A stretch of 64,000 nt of DNA from a bacterium EF100-94H03 bin56 (GTDB lineage: Bacteria > Pseudomonadota > Alphaproteobacteria > SP197), in contig MPMV01000019.1 in assembly GCA_002238685.1 (NCBI GenBank), forward strand, positions 1-64,000, in the 5' to 3' direction. Shown piece after piece: positions 6,760 to 13,720 of the stretch (its first letter is position 1; every line of letters starts with the position of its first letter). A program made the translations under genes and the position numbers. Below the pieces are notes generated by a model that was not told the origin of the DNA, did not search any database, and was given only the letters and a program-made list of their open reading frames with translations.

Positions 6760-8823
6760 CTAATTGTCGTCGTCCGATGGACTGCCCTCGTTGTCGTTAC
6801 CGTCGTCGCTGACATCGCCACCCGGCTTGTCGTCCGCGTTGTCCTCGGGAGGTGCTTCAGCGAAGTTGCGGAAGGAGAGGCCACCCGCGCTGCCGAGGTG
6901 CTCCATCGGCAATCCCAGGTCCTTCATCAATCCGTCAACGAATGCCGCCTGAGTGCGGTACTTCATGGCAGAATTCACGATACGGTCGGTCATGCTGCCG
7001 CCGCCTGAGGCGGGGTCGCCGGAACCGGTTCCGCCGGAGCCAACGTCCGACGGACTGTTGACGCCGGGCACGCCGTCGACCTGCAGGATCTTGATGGAGT
7101 CGATGTTCTCCAGCGGCTTGACGCTCTCGCGCACGATGCCCTCGATATGCTCCAGCAGCTTCATGCGCAGGGCATGCTCGCGGTTGTCATCGGTTCGGAT
7201 GTTCTCTGCCTCGTTGAGCGCCCGCCTGCCCGCGGCATCGATTTCGTAGCGCAGCTTTTGCGACAGTGTGACGAAACGGTCAGCCGCCGCCTTCTGCTCG
7301 GCTGCGTTGGTCTGCGCCGCGGCGATGGTGGTGAGCTGGAGCGCTTCGCTCTCGACCGCACGAGCAGCCTCGATGAGTTCGACGAGCTTGCGTCGCTCGG
7401 CCGCCTCCCGCTCACGCGCCGACGCGACCTTCTCCTCGGCTTCGACGGCCCGGGCGCGGGCCTGCTCGGTCTCGGCCTGGGCCTCAGCCTTGTCCTTCTC
7501 CTTGCGCGTGATAGCAATGGCGCGTTCCTGCTCCTCGAGCTGCAGAACCTTGCGGCGCAACACCTCCAGGCGATCGACTTCCTGATTGCGCGCGATGCGC
7601 TCGGACTCCACCGCCCTTTCCTGAAGAATGCGAGCGCGTTCAATAACCTCCAGCGCGGCAATGCGGGCGGTCTCCGCCTCCTGCTCGCCACTCGACTGAC
7701 GCCTGGCAATCTCGGCCATCTGCGCCGCGCGCTGTCCGGCAATGGCCTCTTGCTGACCCAGTCTCGCGAACTCGATCTCCTTCTCGATCTCCAGGATCTC
7801 CACCTCAGCCTGGCGGTCCTTGGCGTGGATCGCGATCTGAGTGTCGCGCTCCACGTCATTGCGGTGCTTGCGCCGTGCCTCGATCTCCTCCGTCAGCGTC
7901 GTCTCACGCAAGGAGCGTTCCGCCTCCAGCGCCTTTTCGCGCTGAATGCGGGCAATCTCGACTTCCTCCTCGGCGCGAATCTCTGCCTCTTGCGCCTCGC
8001 GGTCTCGGGTAGCGCGTTCCATGGCGACCTGGGCTTTCTCCAGCGCCCGCTGCTTTGCGACCTCGCGTTCCTGTTCGAGCCGCGCGTATTCGCTCTTGCG
8101 GTCAATTTCGAGCGCCTCGATTTCGGCCTCGAGGTTCTTCGAGCGGATCGCAACCATCGTGTCCTGCTCGATGTCGTTTCTGGCCTTCTTGCGTGTTTCG
8201 ATCTGTTCGGTGAGGCGGGTCAGACCTTCGGCGTCAAAGGCATTTGACGGATTGAACTGCTCGATGCTGGTCTGGTCGAGACCCGTGAGCGACACGGCCT
8301 CGATCTCCAGCCCGTTGCGCGCCACGCTTTCCTCGATGATTGCGCGGACATCCTTCATGTAGACGTCACGGTTTTCCTGGATGCCGTCCATGGTCATCCG
8401 GGCGGCGACGCTCGCGAGGGCATCAACGAAACGGCCCTGGACAACCTCCCTGACCTCATCGGCGCTCATCGAACGCCGTCCCAGCGTCTGCGCCGCCAGA
8501 GACACGGCCTGTGTGTCCGACCGCACGCGCACAGTGAACTCGGCCACCACGTCGATCCGCATCCGGTTCTTGGTAATGAGCGCTTTGTCACCGTCCCGCC
8601 TGACCTCCAGGCGCAACGTGTTCATGCCAACCAGCGTCACGTTATGGACGATGGGCAGTACAAGCGCACCACCGGTTATGACGACCCTCTCGCCACCCAG
8701 ACCCGTGCGCACGAAGGCGACCTCCTTGGACGAGCGCCGGTACAGCCAGTACAGCAGATAGACGACGACCGCGATCAGGATGCCCGCAAGCAGGATCGCG
8801 GTGATGATGTCAGCTCCGGTCAT
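6760..8823 (-). CDS. Flotillin/YqiK-type SPFH membrane scaffold protein
   Basis: A 687-residue flotillin-like protein. An N-terminal membrane anchor spans about residues 5-27, an SPFH/band-7 domain about 30-200, and a very long charged coiled coil about 200-560. A Gly/Ser-rich linker and an acidic tail of Asp, Asn and Gly follow. Within the coiled coil, the block starting LTEQIETRKKARND at residue 204 is repeated at residue 310 as LTEEIEARRKHRND, about 50 residues each, which indicates an internal duplication. Flotillins form oligomeric membrane microdomains. It follows the rhodopsin gene by 61 bp with the site GGGGAG upstream and is evidently co-transcribed, so a scaffold for the rhodopsin or ABC importer is a reasonable inference. 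No NfeD or YqiJ partner is seen here. Confidence 0.9.
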   Translation of the reverse strand: MTGADIITAILLAGILIAVVVYLLYWLYRRSSKEVAFVRTGLGGERVVITGGALVLPIVHNVTLVGMNTLRLEVRRDGDKALITKNRMRIDVVAEFTVRVRSDTQAVSLAAQTLGRRSMSADEVREVVQGRFVDALASVAARMTMDGIQENRDVYMKDVRAIIEESVARNGLEIEAVSLTGLDQTSIEQFNPSNAFDAEGLTRLTEQIETRKKARNDIEQDTMVAIRSKNLEAEIEALEIDRKSEYARLEQEREVAKQRALEKAQVAMERATRDREAQEAEIRAEEEVEIARIQREKALEAERSLRETTLTEEIEARRKHRNDVERDTQIAIHAKDRQAEVEILEIEKEIEFARLGQQEAIAGQRAAQMAEIARRQSSGEQEAETARIAALEVIERARILQERAVESERIARNQEVDRLEVLRRKVLQLEEQERAIAITRKEKDKAEAQAETEQARARAVEAEEKVASAREREAAERRKLVELIEAARAVESEALQLTTIAAAQTNAAEQKAAADRFVTLSQKLRYEIDAAGRRALNEAENIRTDDNREHALRMKLLEHIEGIVRESVKPLENIDSIKILQVDGVPGVNSPSDVGSGGTGSGDPASGGGSMTDRIVNSAMKYRTQAAFVDGLMKDLGLPMEHLGSAGGLSFRNFAEAPPEDNADDKPGGDVSDDGNDNEGSPSDDDN

Positions 8824-8884
8824 GGCTCAACTCCCCTTCTGCGCACCACATCGCGGTTCGCGGGTCTTCTGTTTCCTTGTCCGC

Positions 8885-9592
8885 TCATGCGCCTGACAAC
8901 GGCGAGCGATGCCCGTCCGCCTCCCTGTCGTTCGCCGCGACCTGCCAGACAATGAGGCCAAAGGCGAGTTTGTTGAGGAAATCGGCGAGGTTGTAGATCA
9001 GGTTGATCGCTTCATTGTCGACACCACCGCCGAGATACTCCATGAAGTAGCCTAGCGGATAAATCGCCCAGCCGATGGTGGCGATAAGGCGCATGGCGTT
9101 GAACGCGGTCTGGGCTTTCTGGTTGCCGCTGCTGGCATTGAGCCTTCCGGCCTCGCCAAGGTAGATTTCGCCCAGGATGTAGAGACCGCCGGCGAGCGCA
9201 ACGAGGAAGCCCAGGGTAGGACTGACGAAGCCCGCCGAACCGAGATAACCCGCAGCCGTAAGCACTGCCGATGCCACCAGAAGGCGCCAGAACAGCGCCA
9301 CTGGCACCTTCGTCACCGCACCCAACACCAGGTAGAAGGTCACCGCAAGAAGCGGCACCGTCAGCTGCCAATCGGCGAAACGGTAGACCGTCGGCACGTC
9401 ACCCGTTCCCGCCCAGACACCGGCCAGATTCACGTAGCTCAACGCCGAGACCAGCATGGCGACGCCGAGGGGGGTCAGCGCGGCCTGCCAGAGGCGCTCC
9501 ACCAGGAAAAACGCTGCCGCACCGGCCATGGCGAGAGTCATGAGCCAGAATGACATGCCGACAATGTCATTCGGTTGCAGCATCTCACTCAT
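8885..9592 (-). CDS. Microbial (type I) rhodopsin, proteorhodopsin family
   Basis: A 235-residue seven-helix protein. Helix 3 carries RFADWQLTVPLLAVT, where D74 is the proteorhodopsin counterion/acceptor position, T78 the second motif position, and T85 replaces the usual carboxylate donor (Glu108). Helix 7 carries NLADFLNK with D204 and the retinal-binding lysine K208. R71 matches the conserved arginine. L82 is at the green/blue tuning site and predicts green absorption. S52 stands where proteorhodopsin has His75. It is thus a DTT-type, probably outward ion-pumping or slow-cycling rhodopsin. Its start has AAGGAG upstream. It lies 47 bp after an ABC permease gene and 61 bp before a flotillin gene, which is an unusual setting. 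No carotenoid or retinal synthesis gene is in the window. Confidence 0.95.
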   Translation of the reverse strand: MSEMLQPNDIVGMSFWLMTLAMAGAAAFFLVERLWQAALTPLGVAMLVSALSYVNLAGVWAGTGDVPTVYRFADWQLTVPLLAVTFYLVLGAVTKVPVALFWRLLVASAVLTAAGYLGSAGFVSPTLGFLVALAGGLYILGEIYLGEAGRLNASSGNQKAQTAFNAMRLIATIGWAIYPLGYFMEYLGGGVDNEAINLIYNLADFLNKLAFGLIVWQVAANDREADGHRSPLSGA

Positions 9593-9639
9593 GGTGCAGC
9601 TCCTTGATCGAACGTCCTGATGTCATACCTGCGCCTCGT

Positions 9640-11064
9640 TCAGATCTGCGTTCGGATGTGCGGCGAACGGGCGTACATGGCGACCATCGGCAGGATCAGC
9701 AGGCCGAAAACAAACTGCTGGCCCTCGAAGGACAGGCCGATACCGACCAGGAAGGACGACAGCACCTGCAGGACGAGCACGCCGATCACGGTGAAGCCAT
9801 AGCCGCCCCATCCGCCCAGAAGCGAGGTGCCACCAATCACCACAGCCGCAAGTGTCATGAAGAGGTAGGGATCGCCGACACCGATGAAGCCACCACCCGA
9901 CCAGCCCAGCAGCAGGGCTCCCGTCATGGCCGCGATGCAACCCGATGCCCCGTAGACCGCAATCCAGTAGTTGCGCTCGGAGATCGAAAGTCGCCTGGCC
10001 GCTGTGCGGCTTCCACCCAGGGCATAGAGATTGCGCCCAAAGACCGTGTTGCGCATGGCGATGGTGAGCAGGATCGCCGCAGCGATCCAGATCACGATCA
10101 CGGGTGGAAAGTCAAGCCCGAAGGTGCGTCCGTTCATCGCCGCGATATTGGTCAGCCACTCGGGCACCACGCCGAAGACGTTGCCCGAGTAGCGCGTACC
10201 GATGCTTGTCAGAATCTGTGTACCACCTGCGACAGCAAAGCCCACACCGAGCGTGACGATGAGTGCCTGGCCCTGCAGTCGGAAACTGAGGATGCCGTTG
10301 AGGACCCCGACGATGGCACCGAGGATCAGGATCGCGATCACCGCGAACCAGGACGGCAGGCCGAGCCCCAGAAGATAGAGCAACGCCACGTTTGCTGAGC
10401 CGATGACGAAGGGAATCGAGAGATCCAGCCCGCCCAGCAGGACCACCAGCGTCTGGCCGACGCACGCAAGCCCGAGGAAGGATGCAAAGACCAGCATCGA
10501 CTTGATGTTGATCGCCGAGAAGAAGCCGTCGACGACAAGCGAGCCGACGATGAAAAGACCAAGCAGGACCGTGATACCGATAAAGGCAGACGAGTTCTCC
10601 GAGACCGTTCGATTGAGCAGGAAGGCGATGCCGATGAACACCGCCACCACGACAGATGCAATGATGTTGTTCCAGGTCCAGAAGTTCTCCACCGAGAAGG
10701 CGACAATCAGGAACAACCCGAGCAAGATTAGGAAACCGATGATGAGGTGCTTGTACTCGAGCGCGAGGAACCGCACGTAACGGCCGGTGCTTTGCTCGTG
10801 ATGTGGCACCTCGGATGGCTCTTCCGAGGACCCCTGATTCTCCCGGCTCATGCTGTCGAGCGCCATGCCGTCGAGGTCGTAGACCCAGCGCACCGAGAAG
10901 TGATGCCAGGCCCACAGCACGATGGCAAAGGTGGCGATTGCCGAGAACAGAATGTACTGGGCCTCAATCTCCTCAACGATCCCGATAATCACACTGCCGC
11001 CGGCAACCAGGAGCGAGAACAGGAACCCGAGCCACTTGTAGAAGCGATGCTGTGTCGGCCTCAT
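9640..11064 (-). CDS. Sugar-type ABC permease with N-terminal membrane extension
   Basis: A 474-residue inner-membrane permease. The C-terminal part (about 170-470) is a BPD_transp_2 domain as in ribose/xylose importers, with VLLGGLDLSIPFVIGSANV, LGGSRTAARRLSIS and VIGGTSLLGGWGG loops typical of RbsC-like proteins. The first 165 residues are extra. They hold about five more hydrophobic segments and a hydrophilic loop (about 65-95) rich in Ser and Glu. Ordinary family members have about 320-350 residues, so this is an enlarged version. Its ATG overlaps the stop of the upstream permease gene by 4 bp with GAGGAGG in front, so the two are translationally coupled and probably form a heterodimeric channel. 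Confidence 0.88.
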   Translation of the reverse strand: MRPTQHRFYKWLGFLFSLLVAGGSVIIGIVEEIEAQYILFSAIATFAIVLWAWHHFSVRWVYDLDGMALDSMSRENQGSSEEPSEVPHHEQSTGRYVRFLALEYKHLIIGFLILLGLFLIVAFSVENFWTWNNIIASVVVAVFIGIAFLLNRTVSENSSAFIGITVLLGLFIVGSLVVDGFFSAINIKSMLVFASFLGLACVGQTLVVLLGGLDLSIPFVIGSANVALLYLLGLGLPSWFAVIAILILGAIVGVLNGILSFRLQGQALIVTLGVGFAVAGGTQILTSIGTRYSGNVFGVVPEWLTNIAAMNGRTFGLDFPPVIVIWIAAAILLTIAMRNTVFGRNLYALGGSRTAARRLSISERNYWIAVYGASGCIAAMTGALLLGWSGGGFIGVGDPYLFMTLAAVVIGGTSLLGGWGGYGFTVIGVLVLQVLSSFLVGIGLSFEGQQFVFGLLILPMVAMYARSPHIRTQI

Positions 11065-13301
11065 CCCACCCTCCTCGACGCCCGCAGGGCGCGCGGTGTC
11101 TTGAGACGCGGCATGGTTGCGTGCCTGTGACGGTAATCACGCAAGAAGTGGTATCCGAACTTGGTGGCTATCAACACGGCAAGTGCAGCGATCATGACTT
11201 TCCATAATGGCACACCTGCAACCATCAGCACCGCACTCGCGAAAATCGTTGCGCTAACCGAAACAAACAACGTGGTGTAGGAGTAGGAGCGAATGCCTGC
11301 GCCGAGCGGTACGTTCGACATGACGTGGCGACGCACGCCCGGGATGACCAGAAGGTAGAGGATCACGCCCGCGACAAGAAGCATTCCAACTGCAAGGAGA
11401 AAGCCATTCGACAGTGCGGCGGGCTCCAGAGGTTGGGGCACCGCCGCGGTCAACAGCGGCACAGGCCCCGTACCCAGGGGCGGAACATTGGCGAGGAACG
11501 TGCCGATCAGCGCCACGAGCGCGATCAACGTCACCATCACCATGGTGATGTCCCGGATGCGTTCCTGGAACCGGGGGAGCGTCACCAAGAAAAGCATGGC
11601 GCCCACGACCATCGCACCGAGCGCGCCAGCAAACAGCTTGCTTGCTCCAGCGCCATCCTGCAGCCAGTAGATCAACCCCGCGGCAATGATCAAGCCGACG
11701 ACAGCCATGAAGAGAAGCGATTTCTCGCCAACCCTCTGCCGCTGAACCTGTGGCACCGTCGTGAAGATCAGGATGGTGCCGAGCACCAGGGTCCCGGCGC
11801 CCGCCAGTACCGCACCGAAAAGCGGTGACTCCTCGAAGGACAACACGTGCACTGCCGTGTCAGGTGGCCCCTCGGCGCCCAGGACGAATGGGGTCTGTAC
11901 CTTCTCCATCGCCCAGTTGCCGACCATCGCCAAGGAGCGCTGCTCCGGTGCTCCTCCTTCATGGACCGCATAGCCCAACACGATCAATGAAACGACTCCA
12001 ATCAAGGCGACGGTTGTGACATTTAGATGCCTGTAGAGCAGCCAGATGAGGAAAACCGCCGCGGCGATCACCACCGCCGCGATCACGATGGGCGTACCGG
12101 TGGGATCGGTGGGCGCGTCGACCTGAGCCGTCAGGGAGGTGCCGCTCAATGAGGTTCCACTGAGAGACGTGCCAGTCGACACACTCCCACTGAGAGACTG
12201 ACCACTCAGCGAGGTCCCGGCGAGCGACGTTCCAACGGTCTCAAGCACGACGTCCTGAGCATAGAGCATCACCCCGGCAGCGGTGAGGCCGAGGAAAACG
12301 AACACGACATAGGGCGACACGTAGCGCATGGCGCGCTGGATCTGCGGGAGGAGAATCGTGAGCAGCAAGGCAACAACGAGGATCACGCCATAGGCAAGCT
12401 GAGTGACAAAGCTCTGCACCATGCCAAAGTTGAATGTCGCAAGCACATAGGTGATGAGATAGATGTTCAGCGCCCCCAACAGCGATCCGATGATACTGCC
12501 GCGTCCGCCGGCCAGGCTCGTCCCGCCCAGAACGAGCGCCGTCACCGCCATCAGCGTGTAGGTGCTGCCTTGCGTCGGATCTCCGGAACTGATCAACGAC
12601 GTGAAACAGATGGCCGCAAGGCCGGCATAGACTCCCGCGACAACATGCGCGCCCAGCCGCACGACGACGATGTTGACGCCCGCCGTGTAGGCGGTTCTCT
12701 CGTCCGCGCCCATGATGCGCAGGTGGTTGAAGAAGGCGGTGCGCGTGAACAGGAACCAGGCGGCCGTCGCGACGACGAGGATCGCCAGAACGGGTGTCCA
12801 AATCGACTCACCCAGAGCCCAGGAACTCATCCACTGCGGCGCTACTCCGCCCGGTCGCGGCAGTATGACGAGGTTGAGTCCGGCGAGTGTCAGAAAGCCT
12901 GCCAGCGCCACGATGATGGGCTGAATCCGAACGAAACATATGATCAGCCCCACGATCAGTTGATAGGCCATGCCCACGGCAATCGCGTACAGGAAGACAT
13001 CGACCACCGAGGTCACAACCCCAACCGCATGAAGCTGGATCATGGTGACGTTGATGAAACCGATGAGCGGACCGATCGAGAGATCAACGCCGCCACGGCC
13101 CGCCATCACGATAACCGTCAGCGCATAGGTTGCCAGGATCAGCGGCGCAGCGACAATGACAGCGCTGCCCAGGCCTGGACCCGTCACCAGGCTGGGGCTT
13201 CTGAGTACGGCAACCACGATCAGCACGAACAGCAGAATGATCGGCACCATGAGAAACGAATGGGCCGACGATGACGAACGTCTGACGTCGGTTTCGCTCA
13301 T
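11061..13301 (-). CDS. Giant ABC permease with pentapeptide-like insert and extra membrane domain
   Basis: A 746-residue membrane protein, more than twice the normal size. Residues about 1-325 form a BPD_transp_2 sugar permease (AGRGGVDLSIGPLIGFINV, MGADERTAYTAGVN, LVLGGTSLAGGRGS). After it come one membrane helix, a 35-residue tract of seven five-residue repeats (357-391), then about 350 residues with some nine or ten further hydrophobic segments that I cannot assign to a family. It begins with AGAGGAAAGGG upstream and is the first of two coupled permease genes. The second half could be a fused accessory membrane module or a decayed second permease half. I see no ABC-permease loop motifs in it. 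The length and the repeat insert are very unusual for this family. Confidence 0.85.
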   Translation of the reverse strand: MSETDVRRSSSSAHSFLMVPIILLFVLIVVAVLRSPSLVTGPGLGSAVIVAAPLILATYALTVIVMAGRGGVDLSIGPLIGFINVTMIQLHAVGVVTSVVDVFLYAIAVGMAYQLIVGLIICFVRIQPIIVALAGFLTLAGLNLVILPRPGGVAPQWMSSWALGESIWTPVLAILVVATAAWFLFTRTAFFNHLRIMGADERTAYTAGVNIVVVRLGAHVVAGVYAGLAAICFTSLISSGDPTQGSTYTLMAVTALVLGGTSLAGGRGSIIGSLLGALNIYLITYVLATFNFGMVQSFVTQLAYGVILVVALLLTILLPQIQRAMRYVSPYVVFVFLGLTAAGVMLYAQDVVLETVGTSLAGTSLSGQSLSGSVSTGTSLSGTSLSGTSLTAQVDAPTDPTGTPIVIAAVVIAAAVFLIWLLYRHLNVTTVALIGVVSLIVLGYAVHEGGAPEQRSLAMVGNWAMEKVQTPFVLGAEGPPDTAVHVLSFEESPLFGAVLAGAGTLVLGTILIFTTVPQVQRQRVGEKSLLFMAVVGLIIAAGLIYWLQDGAGASKLFAGALGAMVVGAMLFLVTLPRFQERIRDITMVMVTLIALVALIGTFLANVPPLGTGPVPLLTAAVPQPLEPAALSNGFLLAVGMLLVAGVILYLLVIPGVRRHVMSNVPLGAGIRSYSYTTLFVSVSATIFASAVLMVAGVPLWKVMIAALAVLIATKFGYHFLRDYRHRHATMPRLKTPRALRASRRVG
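12129..12233 (-). repeat. Seven tandem 15-bp (pentapeptide-like) repeats inside the permease
   Basis: The DNA encodes seven consecutive five-residue units, GTSLA, GTSLS, GQSLS, GSVST, GTSLS, GTSLS and GTSLT, at residues 357-391 of the large permease. Read with a shifted register (TSLSG) they fit the loose pentapeptide-repeat consensus of a central Leu, small polar residues and Gly. Such tracts can form a short beta helix. The near-identity of units suggests recent slippage expansion. Confidence 0.85.
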
Positions 13302-13352
13302 GATCGCCCTTTCCTCTGCCGCATCTCTTTCCCTTGGCCGGAAGATGGATGC

Positions 13353-13709
13353 TCAGTCAAATTCGACAATCTTGATGCCAGGCGGACCCGAAGCACTCTT
13401 GCGCCGCCTGGTCTTGCCGTCGTCATCGAACTCGACAACCTTGATGCTCTTTTCCGACGGGATACGAAAGCGCACGGACTCGCCCGCCGGCCTCGGCGCG
13501 CCCGCGCCATCGAACTCCCTGACTTTTATCTTCGGCCCGCCAGACGCCGTCGCCTCATCAGGGTTGTTCCCGGGGTCGTCGGCGAAGGCGACGATCTTGA
13601 CCGGCCCCCTGTTCTCGACCGTCGCGCGTGGAGAAGCGGTCGGGCCCTGCCGTTCGACCGGCCTTCCCTCATCATCAAATTCCACGATCTTCATGCGCTT
13701 CGTCTCCAT
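13353..13709 (-). CDS. Small repeat protein with five KIVEFDDEG-type motifs
   Basis: A 118-residue protein of no family I recognise. Five copies of a short motif of the form [IV]-K-[IV]-V-E-F-D-[DG]-x-G can be seen: MKIVEFDDEG (6-15), VKIVAFADDPG (37-47), IKVREFDGAG (61-70), IKVVEFDDDG (89-98) and the terminal IKIVEFD (112-118). They are separated by Pro/Ser/Gly/Arg-rich linkers. It has no signal peptide or membrane segment. GGGAG precedes the ATG. It lies 11 bp after the ABC ATPase gene and 51 bp before the giant permease. The ATPase ends with the related strings IRIIDFDAER and KRMKIVYSDG, and this protein starts METKRMKIVEFDDEG, so the two ends share ancestry. I infer a docking or regulatory role with the ATPase. 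Confidence 0.8.
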   Translation of the reverse strand: METKRMKIVEFDDEGRPVERQGPTASPRATVENRGPVKIVAFADDPGNNPDEATASGGPKIKVREFDGAGAPRPAGESVRFRIPSEKSIKVVEFDDDGKTRRRKSASGPPGIKIVEFD

Positions 13710-13720
13710 CGCTCCCGCCT

